Numbered from the stretch's first letter, positions 8,246 through 17,194 are shown. The stretch: 64,000 nucleotides of DNA from JANRLT01 sp041736895 (GCA_041736895.1 JBGSSS010000015.1:1-64000), one strand, 5' to 3'. A program made the numbers and translations. The notes: generated by a model from the letters alone, not told the origin.

Positions 8246-11200
8246 TTAGTTTCGCGTCAGACTTTCACTGAGGTTCAAAATGAGCGAGGCCACTTGCAGC
8301 CACGCGGCGTGTTCGGCGGCGGGGATGTTTTGATCGCGTGGCGATTCGCCGACGCTCAACGCCGCTGCCGCGGCCGCAGCATTCGCCTGGTAGCGGCGGC
8401 GTTCGCGGGCAAGCGCCGATTCCAAGACCGCGAGTTCCGCCGGTTGCGGTTCGCGCGACGTGGCTTCAAAAAAGGCCCAGCGAAGTTTCGCCGCATCGTT
8501 GCCCGCTTGATGCAGCGCGCGCTCCGCAAACGCGCGGGCCGCTTCGACATATTGAGGATCGTTGAGTGTCACGAGCGCCTGCAAAGGGGTCGTCGTATTG
8601 CCGCGGGCGACGGTGCAAACTTCGCGGTTCGGCGCGTCAAAGGCCGTCATGTTCGGCGGCGCCGCGGTTCGTTTCCAAAATGTGTAGAGACTGCGCCGAT
8701 AGAGCTTTTCGCCGTGGTCTTGCACGAACGTCTGGGCCGTCGCGGGAGTGCTGCCGTAGTGACTGACTTCGCGCCAGAGATCGCCCGGCGTGTAGGGGTT
8801 CACGCTTGGTCCGCCGACGCGCGGGACGAGCAAGCCGCTGGTGCGCAGCGCCGTATCGCGCAGCAATTCGGCCGACAAGCGAAAGCGCGGGCCGCGCGCG
8901 AGCAGCCGGTTTTGCGGATCGCGTTCGAGCATGGCTGGCGTCGCGGCCGAAGTCTGGCAGTAGGTCTCGCTCATGACGATCAGCTTGATCAGATGCTTCA
9001 CATCCCAACCGCTCTCCATGAACTCCACCGCTAGCCAATCGAGCACATCCGGATGACTCGGCCATTCGCCCTGCGCTCCAAAATCCGCCGGCGTCGCGAC
9101 GATGCCGGTGCCGAACAACATTTTCCAGAACCGGTTCACGGCCACGCGCGCCGTCAACGGGTTCGACTTCATCGTGATCCAATTCGCCAAGCCCAACCGA
9201 TTGCGGCTAGCGTCGTCGGGCATCGGCGGCAAGGCGGTGATCGTGCCCGCACTGACTTTGATGGTCGGTTGAGAATAGTCGCCGCGATTGAAGATAAAAG
9301 TTTCGCGCGGCTTCGCGGCGACATCCATGACCATCGTGGAGAATGGCTGTGTCAGCGACTGCAAGCGTTCTTCCAAATTCGCCAGCTCGATGCGCTGGCG
9401 CTGTAGTTCCTCGGCATGCGCCGCGCAGTAGCGCCAGAGTTCCGTTTTTTGCGCGTCGCTCCTTTCAGTGTCAGCCGTTTGCAAAACTTTGATAATCTCG
9501 CCCGGCAGATCGCTATCGTCATCGATGCCCGTCATGACAAAAAATTCGAAGTGGCCAGGGATCAGGCTCTTGCCGTGACCGAACACGAGTTGTGCCGTGA
9601 GGAACGGCGTCGCCGCGGCGCTTAGCGGCTCGGCAAACGTCGCCGTCACGCGCACCGCGCCATCCGTATCAAGGTCGGGTGACCAGCCGCTTTCATTGCG
9701 CGGATCGAGACAGTCCGCCGGCGGAAATTTTTCGTCCCATGAATTCGCCGTCACCCGCGCGATGCGTTCCAGTTTGTGCAGATTGATTTGATCGTTGGCT
9801 ATCGTGCCGGCCGTCGCCGCGATCGAGGTGAGAACGAACGTCCCTTTGTCTTGCTTGGCCGCAGGTTCTTTTGCGTTCGCTTTGCTTTTGCTGGCCGCCG
9901 GCTTACCTTTGGGGCCGCTGCCCCAGCCTCCGCCCGGCAGCTTCGGGTCGGGATGAAACACCACGCGCAAGCCGGTGATCGGCTTGTCGAGCGGCGGCAG
10001 TTTCATCGACACATCGTAAGCCGCAAGATTGGCGACCTGCGGCAGACGCACGCCGTTCTCGCCATCCATTTCAAAACCGTTCCCGCGATTCGGTGTCGAG
10101 ACTTTCAGGATTTTGGTCGGCTGCAGCGAAAATTCCTTGCCCCGCGCGGCGAGCTTCGCTCGTTCGCGTGCTTCCCAAGCCGTGAGAACTTTAGCGTCCG
10201 GTTTTGCCAAGTGTTTCTGCAAGCCGGCAATTTGCTTCCGCAAGTCGGGCAACTCCTCTGTCTTCAATACTGTCTTGGCACTGATGAACGGCCCGGGGTT
10301 CACGCCGCCGTCGCCATCCAGTCCCTTGTCGCTGAGCGTGTTGAAAAACGCGGTGAGCTGGTAGTACTCTTGCTGCTTGATCGGGTCGAACTTGTGATCA
10401 TGGCATTGCGCGCAGCCGAGCGTGAGGCCCAGGATCGACTCGCCGAGTGTCTTGACTCGGTCGGCGTTGTAGTTGGCCAGATTCTCGGCCGGGATGGTGC
10501 CTCCTTCGTGCGTGACCATGTTGTTGCGTTGGAAGCCCGTCGCGATCAACTGCGCCTCCGTGCGATTGGGCAACAGATCGCCGGCCAGTTGTTCGACCAG
10601 GAAACGGTCGTACGGTTTGTTGTCGTTGAACGCCTGGATCACCCAATCGCGCCAGAGCCACATCGTTCGGCCACCATCGATCGAGAAGCCATTCGAGTCG
10701 GCATACCGCGCCGAATCCAACCACTCTAACGCCACTCGTTCGCCAAAGTGCGGCGACTGGAGCAACCGATCCACCAGTGCTTCATAAGCGCCGGGACTGT
10801 CGTCTTTGACAAACGCCTCGACCTCGGCGGCGCTAGGCGGCAAGCCGGTTAGGTCCAACGAAACACGCCGAATCAACATCGCGCGATCCGCCGGAGCCGA
10901 TGGTTTCAAACCCTCGTCGCGGAGCCGCTGGCGAACAAGGGCGTCGATCGGGTTCTTTGAGCCGGGCGGGAGCGACGGCCGCTGCGGCGCGATAAACGAC
11001 CAGTGCCCGGCGTACTTGGCCCCTTGTTCGATCCAGGCCTTGAGCTTGGCCCGGTCCGCGTCCGTGAGTTTGAGATTCGACTTCGGCGGCGGCATCTGTT
11101 CGTCGGGATCGGTGCTGGTGATGCGCTTCCAGACCTCGCTCTGTTTCAGATCGCCCGGCTTCAGCGGCGTCACGCCGTCGCGCTCCTTGTACGCCGACTC

Positions 11201-11383
11201 CTGGACATCCATCCGCAGTTCGGCCTCGCGCGACTTCTCGTCAAAGCCATGGCACGAGAAACAATTCTCCGACAGGATCGGACGAATGTCGCGGTTGTAG
11301 TCGAGCGGTGCCGCAATTGTCAGCCCGGGCAAGAAAATTGCGCAGCAAACAATGCTCAGGACGCGAAGGTGATCCAGGATCAT
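8246..11383 (-). CDS. PSD1 and planctomycete cytochrome C domain protein (DUF1549/DUF1553)
   Basis: This 1045-aa protein has a signal peptide (hydrophobic to about residue 25) and a PSCyt1 haem-binding motif CFSCH at residues 41-45 with a downstream MPPP segment. DUF1549 follows (from about residue 145, with LDLTGLPP, GERVALEWLDSARYADS and a second CAQCHDHKFDP motif), then a Lys/Ala-rich linker and beta region. DUF1553 forms the C-terminal third (RVAVNRFWKMLFGTGIV, YTFWKRTAAPPNMTAFDAP, TPLQALVTLNDP). It probably binds c-type haem in the periplasm and works with the DUF1501 partner encoded next on the same strand. The sulfatase gene lies 82 bases upstream, consistent with one operon. Confidence 0.92.
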   Translation of the reverse strand: MILDHLRVLSIVCCAIFLPGLTIAAPLDYNRDIRPILSENCFSCHGFDEKSREAELRMDVQESAYKERDGVTPLKPGDLKQSEVWKRITSTDPDEQMPPPKSNLKLTDADRAKLKAWIEQGAKYAGHWSFIAPQRPSLPPGSKNPIDALVRQRLRDEGLKPSAPADRAMLIRRVSLDLTGLPPSAAEVEAFVKDDSPGAYEALVDRLLQSPHFGERVALEWLDSARYADSNGFSIDGGRTMWLWRDWVIQAFNDNKPYDRFLVEQLAGDLLPNRTEAQLIATGFQRNNMVTHEGGTIPAENLANYNADRVKTLGESILGLTLGCAQCHDHKFDPIKQQEYYQLTAFFNTLSDKGLDGDGGVNPGPFISAKTVLKTEELPDLRKQIAGLQKHLAKPDAKVLTAWEARERAKLAARGKEFSLQPTKILKVSTPNRGNGFEMDGENGVRLPQVANLAAYDVSMKLPPLDKPITGLRVVFHPDPKLPGGGWGSGPKGKPAASKSKANAKEPAAKQDKGTFVLTSIAATAGTIANDQINLHKLERIARVTANSWDEKFPPADCLDPRNESGWSPDLDTDGAVRVTATFAEPLSAAATPFLTAQLVFGHGKSLIPGHFEFFVMTGIDDDSDLPGEIIKVLQTADTERSDAQKTELWRYCAAHAEELQRQRIELANLEERLQSLTQPFSTMVMDVAAKPRETFIFNRGDYSQPTIKVSAGTITALPPMPDDASRNRLGLANWITMKSNPLTARVAVNRFWKMLFGTGIVATPADFGAQGEWPSHPDVLDWLAVEFMESGWDVKHLIKLIVMSETYCQTSAATPAMLERDPQNRLLARGPRFRLSAELLRDTALRTSGLLVPRVGGPSVNPYTPGDLWREVSHYGSTPATAQTFVQDHGEKLYRRSLYTFWKRTAAPPNMTAFDAPNREVCTVARGNTTTPLQALVTLNDPQYVEAARAFAERALHQAGNDAAKLRWAFFEATSREPQPAELAVLESALARERRRYQANAAAAAAALSVGESPRDQNIPAAEHAAWLQVASLILNLSESLTRN

Positions 11384-11465
11384 GCGGTCGTCAACTTCTT
11401 GGCAGTATCATTGGGCGGTCAAGATACCCTTTATTTTGGTCATTGACTCCCGGAAAAGCCAGTCA

Positions 11466-12869
11466 TTATTTCTTCTTCGGAGTCTTTGGAATGGGCGCCG
11501 TGGGATCTTCGGCCGGCGTCCCATGCCAGAGCGGTTTGATATTGTCGGCGTTCCATTTGTCCCATTGTTGACTGAGTTGTTTGACAAGCTCCGGCTGCGC
11601 CGCGGCCAAGTCGTGCTGCTCGCCAATGTCAATTGATAGATCGTACAGTTGCCAGCCACTGTCCTTCTTCGCGACTAGATCGCGCCAATCCACCAGCTTC
11701 CATTTCCCTTGACGAATCGCTTTCTGCGGACCGAAACGCCAAAAGAGCGACGCGTGAGGGGCTGCTTTGTTTTCCCCGCGCAGGTACGGCAGCAAATCGA
11801 CGCCATCGCAATTGTCGGGAACCTTCTTCCCCGCCAACGTCAGCGCGGTGGGAAGGATATCTAACGAAATCACCGGTTCGTCGTAGACCTTGCCCGCGGC
11901 AAGCTTGCCCGGCCAACTGACAAAAAACGGCACGCGAATTCCACCTTCCAGCGTCTGTCCCTTGTCGCCGCGCAAAGGCAGGTTCACGGCCGTGTTGTAA
12001 GCAAAGATCGGCTTCCGTCCGGGTCCGCCATTGTCGCTAAAGAAAATCACCAACGTGTCGCGCTCTTTGCCGGTCTTCGTCAGGTGAGCTCTCACCCGTC
12101 CGATGGCGTCGTCGAGTCCCAGCAACAACGACAGATAGCTGCGCCGCGCGGGATCGGTGATGTCGGCCGGGATGCGCGCCTGATGTTTCTCCAACGCTTC
12201 CAACGGCGTATGCACCGCGTTGTATGCCAGGTACAGAAACCAGGGCTTTTCATTTTGACGATCGATGAAGGCCAGCGCTTCGTCCGTAAACAAATCCGTG
12301 GTGTAGCCATCAAGCTGCTGCACTTCGCGGCCGCGATAAATCAGGTCATGCGAGTGAGCCGTCCCAAAGCGCGGCTTGGCGTCTTTGTGCAGAATGTAAT
12401 TGTGACCGCCGACCAGGAACCCAAAATAGTGGTCGAAGCCGCGTGATTGCGGATGATGGGCCGGACTAAACCCTTGATGCCATTTGCCGACCAAGCCCGT
12501 GGCATAACCCGCGGAACGCAGGTGATCCGCGATCGTTTTCTGCTCCAACGGCAACCCCAGTTTCGTTTCCTCGCCGACGTGCGGATTGAATTCGTGGCCG
12601 AAGCGGGTCTGATAGCGCCCCGTGAGAAAACCCGCGCGGGTGGGACTGCAATACGGGGCAGAAACATACCCGTTCGTACAACGAATGCCCGAGGCCGCAA
12701 GCGCATCGATGTTCGGCGTCGGCACGGCCTTGCCGCCATGCACGCCCAGATCGGCGAAGCCCAGATCATCGGCCACAATCACCAGGATATTCGGCTTCTC
12801 CGCAGCCAAGCTGTCCGCGGCGTTCAAGAGAAGAAACAAACACGCGCCGAGCGAGAAACCTGTTTTCAT
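11466..12869 (-). CDS. Secreted sulfatase (arylsulfatase family)
   Basis: The product is 467 aa with a cleavable signal peptide (ending near LAA at residue 23). The sulfatase start PNILVIVADDLG supplies the metal-binding Asp pair at residues 34-35. The Cys-type formylglycine motif C-S-P-T-R is at residues 74-78, in APYCSPTRAGFLTGR, so the enzyme needs a formylglycine-generating enzyme. Other family features are VGKWHQG and FFSDNGGPG. It hydrolyses sulfate esters, probably of a polysaccharide; the substrate cannot be told from sequence. It is the first gene of the minus-strand sulfatase-PSD1-DUF1501 set. The C-terminus ends in a Lys-rich tail. Confidence 0.93.
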   Translation of the reverse strand: MKTGFSLGACLFLLLNAADSLAAEKPNILVIVADDLGFADLGVHGGKAVPTPNIDALAASGIRCTNGYVSAPYCSPTRAGFLTGRYQTRFGHEFNPHVGEETKLGLPLEQKTIADHLRSAGYATGLVGKWHQGFSPAHHPQSRGFDHYFGFLVGGHNYILHKDAKPRFGTAHSHDLIYRGREVQQLDGYTTDLFTDEALAFIDRQNEKPWFLYLAYNAVHTPLEALEKHQARIPADITDPARRSYLSLLLGLDDAIGRVRAHLTKTGKERDTLVIFFSDNGGPGRKPIFAYNTAVNLPLRGDKGQTLEGGIRVPFFVSWPGKLAAGKVYDEPVISLDILPTALTLAGKKVPDNCDGVDLLPYLRGENKAAPHASLFWRFGPQKAIRQGKWKLVDWRDLVAKKDSGWQLYDLSIDIGEQHDLAAAQPELVKQLSQQWDKWNADNIKPLWHGTPAEDPTAPIPKTPKKK

Positions 12870-12929
12870 GAAATGTTACCAATGGACAACTTATGATAAA
12901 GGCAAAAGAATCCGGGGAACATAAAGCAT

Positions 12930-13187
12930 AAAGGGGTCAGGCCCCTTTTTCGGGTCCGGCATCAGGTAATACGCCAACAGCCGCGTCCCCGTCCGTTCAA
13001 CGGCTGAGGCCAGGATGTCTTCAAAGGCCTGATAGTCTTCGTCTTTGCGAAAGATACGCATCCGCCTATTCGCGCGGTTGACCGCGTGATCGGTGAACCC
13101 GCCGGCGGCAGCGCGCGAGGGACGTGGCATGAAGAAAGGTTAGCGGCTGGGAGAGAACATGTCAAGATAAAGGGGCCTGACCCCTTT
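12930..13187. mobile_element. Miniature RAYT-derived element with inverted REP-like ends
   Basis: The ends are exact reverse complements of each other over 19 bases (12930-12948 and 13169-13187). Each is itself a hairpin (AAAGGGG, short loop, CCCCTTT). Between them lies only the first ~58 codons of a REP-associated tyrosine transposase gene. It therefore looks like a non-autonomous derivative formed by internal deletion. A second, more degenerate copy is at 15095-15329. Whether a full-length RAYT elsewhere in the genome mobilises it is unknown. Confidence 0.75.
12957..13130 (-). pseudogene. RAYT (Y1/IS200-like) transposase, N-terminal fragment
   Basis: The translation starts MPRPSRAAAGGFTDHAVNRA and continues with NRRMRIFRKDEDYQAFEDIL and LLAYYLMPD. 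These match the N-terminus of REP-associated tyrosine transposases, including the usual LMPNH(W) region, which is interrupted right after LMP. The HxH metal motif and the catalytic Tyr that should follow are missing, so the fragment cannot be active. Confidence 0.8.
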
Positions 13188-13450
13188 TCTCTCTCGATGG
13201 GGCGTCATGGTCAAGCTTGGAGCAGCTACTAGAACTCCGATAGTGTGGCAGCCTTTAGATCATCGTTCTTCTCGTATATAAATAGGACCATTTTTTTGAC
13301 GCAATCCTGCCCTCTTTTTTGGCGCACTTATAAGAAAAAGGGCGCAACGTTGAAGGCTGTGAGGCGGTGGAATATTTCTGGATTTTGACAAGAACGCGAA
13401 GCTGGAACTTCCCACGCGAATTATTTTGCAGGTAAAATATGATTATGTAG

Positions 13451-13476
13451 AAAAAGGGCCCTGACACCCTCTTCTC
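13451..13476 (+). repeat. Solitary REP-like end
   Basis: AAAAAGGGCCCTGACACCCT resembles the right end of the RAYT-derived elements (AAAGGGGCCTGACCCCTTT). No transposase remnant is attached. It lies just before the DUF1559 gene. The rest of the gap (13188-13450) is AT-richer than its surroundings, and I see no gene in it. Confidence 0.5.
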
Positions 13477-13498
13477 GTCATGGTGCAAGGATAATCTC

Positions 13499-14548
13499 AT
13501 GCGTGATCGTGCTTCGATCCATTTCAACAAGCGTCGCTGCTCGGCTTGTCAGACGAGCAGCTGTCCGCTCTGCGGAAACGGGTTCACCTTGGTCGAGTTG
13601 TTGGTGGTCATCGCCATCATCGGCATCCTCGTAGCGCTATTGTTGCCGGCGATTCAAAGCGCGCGCGAATCGGCGCGGCGGATGACCTGCAAAAACAATC
13701 TGAAGCAGTTGGGCTTGGCCGCTCAACTTTACCACGAAGCCAACAGGGCGTTTCCCCCCGGTTTCGAGGATTCGGACTTGGCCTCTAGCAGTAATGCCGA
13801 TTGGGCCTGGCCCGTACGTCTGTTTCCGTTTTTGGAACTCAAGAGCGAGTACGAAAGTCTGGGGGCAAGCGACACCCAGCTCGAAACGATCCTCTTGGCC
13901 CTGGGCAATAAGCCCGGCGATACGGCAATCTCCGCGTACCCCCCGCAGTACCAGGATTTTGTGCGAGTCACCTCGACTCGCCTCTCGGTGTTTCTCTGTG
14001 CCAGTATGCCCGACGCTCCCGGAAATTACCGAACGAACTTCAGCGACGGGCCGAATGTGTATATCCGAGACGAAGGCGTGGCGACTTCGCACTATGTCGG
14101 CTGCTTCGGGGTGGCGACGCCCAACGATGGGATCAGCTTCAGCGGTGATAAGGGCGGCGTGTTTGCGGCCATCAAAAAAATCCGCACGCGCGATATCAAG
14201 GACGGCACCAGCAAGACATTTATGTTTGGTGAACGTGGACTTCCGGGTATAGATAACAAAGAGACGGTCTGGCTCGGCATCCCCAAAGCCCCTGGCAACA
14301 CGAACCACGGTTCTGCGATCTGCGCATTGACGTCGTTCGTCTTGAATCCAATCCCCACGGAGCATGTGCGTGTCACCCGCACCGCATTCAGCAGTCATCA
14401 CCCCGGCGGCGCACACTTCACCTACGCCGATGGCTCGGTGACATTTATCGAAGAAACGATCGGCTTCGGGGGGAGAACCCCCGCGACCTTCGGCACTTAC
14501 CAAAGACTGGCGGTCCGTAACGACGGACAACTGATCGAAGACTACTAG
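13499..14548 (+). CDS. DUF1559 domain-containing prepilin-like protein
   Basis: The product has 349 aa. A type IV prepilin N-methylation site, GFTLVELLVVIAIIGILVAL, starts at about residue 28 and runs into LLPAIQSARESARRMTCKNNLKQLGLA, the standard DUF1559 start. The C-terminus has the H-X9-DG type motif (HHPGGAHFTYADGSV). The leader before the GFTLVEL motif is unusually Cys-rich (CSACQTSSCPLC). The product should be processed by prepilin peptidase and form part of a pseudopilus or surface structure. DUF1559 genes are greatly expanded in planctomycetes and often followed by a small lipoprotein gene, as here. Confidence 0.9.
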   Translation: MRDRASIHFNKRRCSACQTSSCPLCGNGFTLVELLVVIAIIGILVALLLPAIQSARESARRMTCKNNLKQLGLAAQLYHEANRAFPPGFEDSDLASSSNADWAWPVRLFPFLELKSEYESLGASDTQLETILLALGNKPGDTAISAYPPQYQDFVRVTSTRLSVFLCASMPDAPGNYRTNFSDGPNVYIRDEGVATSHYVGCFGVATPNDGISFSGDKGGVFAAIKKIRTRDIKDGTSKTFMFGERGLPGIDNKETVWLGIPKAPGNTNHGSAICALTSFVLNPIPTEHVRVTRTAFSSHHPGGAHFTYADGSVTFIEETIGFGGRTPATFGTYQRLAVRNDGQLIEDY

Positions 14549-14622
14549 CGGTTGTCCCCGAAACGCCGAACAGCCTGCGTAGCGCCGAGAACGCTTTCGG
14601 AATCGAGGCGAGTCCCATTGCC

Positions 14623-15084
14623 ATGAATACGAATCCCCAAAAAGTTGGAGCCAATTTGATGTTTTTGCGACGTTCGATGATCGTGTTCGGCATGTTGTCG
14701 CTGGCGCTGCTGTCCCTGGCCGGCTGCAGCAAATCCAAGATCCCGACGGGCGAAGTCACCGGCAAGATCACGATCAACGGCAAGCCCGTGCCGGGACTCT
14801 ACATCTCGTTCGTTCCGAAAGAAAAAATACGCCCGGCGATGGGGAAAACGGACGCCGACGGAAATTATCGGGCCCAGTTTGTCGCCAAGCAGTCCGGAGT
14901 TCCGCTGGGCCCCTGCGTCGCGCAATTCTCGTTGTATCATGGCGAGGGAACCCGAAATTACTTGCCCGCGAAATACAATGAGCAGGCCTCACAGATTCCC
15001 GAGCTGAATCTAAATATTACGGACGAGGGTTTGGTGTTCGACTACGACATCAAGTACGACGGCGAACTCCCGCCCGGGATCTGA
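14623..15084 (+). CDS. Small lipoprotein with carboxypeptidase-regulatory-like fold
   Basis: The product has up to 153 aa. An in-frame ATG at 14659 would give a cleaner signal peptide (MFLRRSMIVFGML to LAGC). The lipobox LSLAGC is followed by GEVTGKITINGKPVPGL, typical of the small planctomycete lipoproteins encoded next to DUF1559 genes (transthyretin/carboxypeptidase-regulatory-like beta sandwich). GKTDADGNYRAQF is the second hallmark. It probably sits at the outer or inner membrane and works with the upstream pseudopilin. The gap to that gene is 74 bases. Confidence 0.8.
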   Translation: MNTNPQKVGANLMFLRRSMIVFGMLSLALLSLAGCSKSKIPTGEVTGKITINGKPVPGLYISFVPKEKIRPAMGKTDADGNYRAQFVAKQSGVPLGPCVAQFSLYHGEGTRNYLPAKYNEQASQIPELNLNITDEGLVFDYDIKYDGELPPGI

Positions 15085-15094
15085 GAGGAACGAA

Positions 15095-15329
15095 AAAAGG
15101 TGTCAGGATCCTTTTCCGGGTCGGACCGTTCTAAGGCCTCGGCCAGGGTGTGTTCAAAGGCTTGATAGTCATCATTCTTGTAAAAGATGCGCAGCCGCCC
15201 ATTGGCGCGATTCATCGTGTGATAGATAAACCCGCCAGCAGCAGCTCGTAAAGGTCGTCCCATGGGGATAGGAGAGCAGGAAGAGGAAATGTCCAGAATA
15301 AAGTTTCCCGACACTCTCTCACCTTTTCT
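15095..15329. mobile_element. Second, degenerate RAYT-derived miniature element
   Basis: The left end is AAAAGGTGTCAGGATCCTTT. The right end (15299-15329) is an imperfect inverse with a small insertion. Between them is the start of a RAYT gene on the minus strand. The right end overlaps the last codons and stop of the FecR gene. The layout matches the element at 12930-13187, but the internal deletion is larger and the sequence has drifted. Confidence 0.65.
15115..15263 (-). pseudogene. RAYT transposase, second N-terminal fragment
   Basis: The translation MGRPLRAAAGGFIYHTMNRA followed by NGRLRIFYKNDDYQAFEHTL matches the fragment at 12957-13130. The frame then jumps from ALERS straight into the REP-like end. 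No HxH motif or catalytic Tyr is present. Confidence 0.75.
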
Positions 15330-16590
15330 CTCTCCTTTCGGAGACGGCCGCCACGGCGTACATCGCCTTGGCTTGGTTTGCACCGAGTTTCATTAGCCCC
15401 GGGGTCGAGATGTGTTTCTGCCAGATGGAAAAGGGATTCCGCGGCAGCTTCGGTCCCGTTTCGCTCAAGGTTACTTTGGTCTTTGTATCCTCGAAGCCCA
15501 ATTCACTGAGCCATGCCGGCGTGGGGCTGCGATCATCAATGAGGATATACAAGCGAGTTGGCTGGGCGATTTGGACTTCGAGCGATAAATCCGGTTGCCG
15601 CTTGTCCTCGTTGAATGTCATCACATAATCGGCCCCGCGCAGAATCTCGGGAACGTCTTGCCAGGTGTAATCGCGATCGACATAAGCGGTGGTACCATCA
15701 GCAAAACCCGCCCGAACGATTTGGTAGCACTTACGATTCGTGGGATCGAGCAAATTGTCGCTGACCGCCGAGATGATGCCCGCTTGATCGCTCCGACGGC
15801 CTGTCCAGTTTTTGTGGCCCGCTTCGCGCTGAATCGATACCAACCGACTCATCGCGCGAGTGGCTTCGACACTGAGCGCTTCACCGCGCAAGAGCCGCGT
15901 CGTGGTCGGTGCGGCCGCCTTAGAGACGACATCGACCGAACCCTCGAAGACGACGACATCGGTCTCGCCCGTGCTTTCGACGGCGACTCCGAACTCGGTG
16001 CTCAGGTCAATCACATCGGCGGTAGGGGTGCGAATGGTAAAACCCTGTCGCCCGCCGGGTTGGAGTTTGGCCGTGACTTGGCCGCGAGTGACGCGGAGCG
16101 TCATGTCATTGACCAATTCGGCGTCGAGGGGGCCTTGCAACGTTACCAGCGTGCCCGAGGCAAACGAGATTTGCAACTCACCCGCTACAAGTGTCAATGG
16201 TCCGGACTGGAGTTGCTTCCCCACAGCAAAGCGCGTGGCATCTTCGCTGGCAGTTATTGTTGCCAATGCCGATGCACCAGGATCTTGCATCGGCCAATTC
16301 GTAATGCCAACATAGAGCAATAGCGATGCAGCCAACGCGGCGATGCCCGCGAGCCACAATCGAGCGTAGGAGCGGCGATTGGCTGCGGGAGCAGGTGCCG
16401 GCAAAGAAATACCTGGAGCCACTGCCCCATGGCTCCAGGTTAGCAAGGCATGCAGTCGCAATTGCTCGACATAGTCATGGACTCCTTGGGCTTCCTCGCG
16501 CAGGTGACGTTCGAGGACTCCCTGATTCTCTTGATTTAGCGTGCCCGTGGTCAACGATTCGAGCGCGGCGGCAAAATCTTGCGATGCCAT
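15319..16590 (-). CDS. FecR-domain membrane protein, putative anti-sigma factor
   Basis: The start MASQDFAAALESL is chosen at 16590 because this ATG overlaps the stop of the sigma gene by one base (TAATG), which indicates translational coupling; a longer in-frame start at 16626 lies inside the sigma gene. An N-terminal ~60-residue helical cytoplasmic part is followed by one transmembrane helix (WLAGIAALAASLLLYVGI). A periplasmic FecR domain comes next (LVTLQGPLDAEL, FTIRTPTADVIDLSTEFGV, VFEGSVDVV). A C-terminal ~140-residue domain of unknown function ends the protein. The final codons and stop lie in a REP-like element end. Confidence 0.85.
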   Translation of the reverse strand: MASQDFAAALESLTTGTLNQENQGVLERHLREEAQGVHDYVEQLRLHALLTWSHGAVAPGISLPAPAPAANRRSYARLWLAGIAALAASLLLYVGITNWPMQDPGASALATITASEDATRFAVGKQLQSGPLTLVAGELQISFASGTLVTLQGPLDAELVNDMTLRVTRGQVTAKLQPGGRQGFTIRTPTADVIDLSTEFGVAVESTGETDVVVFEGSVDVVSKAAAPTTTRLLRGEALSVEATRAMSRLVSIQREAGHKNWTGRRSDQAGIISAVSDNLLDPTNRKCYQIVRAGFADGTTAYVDRDYTWQDVPEILRGADYVMTFNEDKRQPDLSLEVQIAQPTRLYILIDDRSPTPAWLSELGFEDTKTKVTLSETGPKLPRNPFSIWQKHISTPGLMKLGANQAKAMYAVAAVSERREKR

Positions 16591-17114
16591 TATGACTCTC
16601 CCAGAGCTAATTGTTTGCGAATGCATTCCGCGAGGGTTTGGCGAATGCGATAGAGCATGGCCGAGATGGAATTAGCATCCGTCGCTTGGCGCTCGGCCAA
16701 CGCATTGACCGAAATACCACTGGCGTAGCGTTCTTGAATCAATGCCCGTTGCTTCGAAGTTAGTTTCTCCAAACAGCCGGCCAGTGCTGCCAGTTGCCGT
16801 TCCGCGCCGGCATCTTGGCGCAGGTATTCTTCGGAAACTTGATTTAACAACTCGTCATCAAAGAGCAACCGCTCGCGCGACTGCTTCTTGCGCTGGGCCA
16901 TGACTTGCAGCTTGGCGAACCCGTAGGCCCAGGCCAAGAACGGCCGCGCGGGATCGTAATCGGCGACCTTCTTCCAGAGAACCGCATTGGTCTCCTGCAA
17001 CACATCGCCCGCGTCTCGGCCATTCCCTAATAGAGTGATGACGTAGGCATACAACCGGCTTTGACAGGCGGTCAATTGCTGGACAAATTCAGCGGTTTGC
17101 ACTTCGGAAAGCAT
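16590..17114 (-). CDS. Sigma-70 family (ECF-like) sigma factor, planctomycete/verrucomicrobial type
   Basis: The product is about 174 aa from the ATG at 17114 (a TTG three codons upstream is the alternative). Region 2 is seen in QSRLYAYVITLLGNGRDAGD and VLQETNAVLWKKVADYDPAR, with PFLAWAYGFAKLQ. Region 4 is seen in LTSKQRALIQERYASGISVN and ALAERQATDANSISAMLYRI. This matches the small sigma family typical of planctomycetes (TIGR02989-like). It is coupled to the FecR gene and divergent from the DUF1592/DUF1552 genes, which it may control together with its own promoter. Confidence 0.88.
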   Translation of the reverse strand: MLSEVQTAEFVQQLTACQSRLYAYVITLLGNGRDAGDVLQETNAVLWKKVADYDPARPFLAWAYGFAKLQVMAQRKKQSRERLLFDDELLNQVSEEYLRQDAGAERQLAALAGCLEKLTSKQRALIQERYASGISVNALAERQATDANSISAMLYRIRQTLAECIRKQLALGES

Positions 17115-17123
17115 GGTATTCAA

Positions 17124-17192
17124 AGGAGTTTAGCCAAAGTCGCGAAAATCTGACGCGGCCGCGTCAGATTTCTAGTTTTTGGCTAAATCCTG
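17124..17192. promoter_or_regulatory. Large palindrome filling a divergent promoter region
   Basis: A perfect 26-bp palindrome (17146-17171, centre CGCGGCCGCG, arms AAATCTGA and TCAGATTT) is nested in an outer inverted repeat TTTAGCCAAA (17130-17139) and TTTGGCTAAA (17177-17186). It occupies almost all the sequence between the divergent sigma and DUF1592 genes. A shared operator is one reading. A repeat element or a leader hairpin for both transcripts is another. Confidence 0.6.
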
Positions 17193-17194
17193 GT

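Noticed and set aside
13255..13530. A 91-aa minus-strand gene before the DUF1559 gene
   Set aside because: It lies in an AT-richer gap, overlaps a solitary REP-like end and the DUF1559 start, and its translation has no domain.
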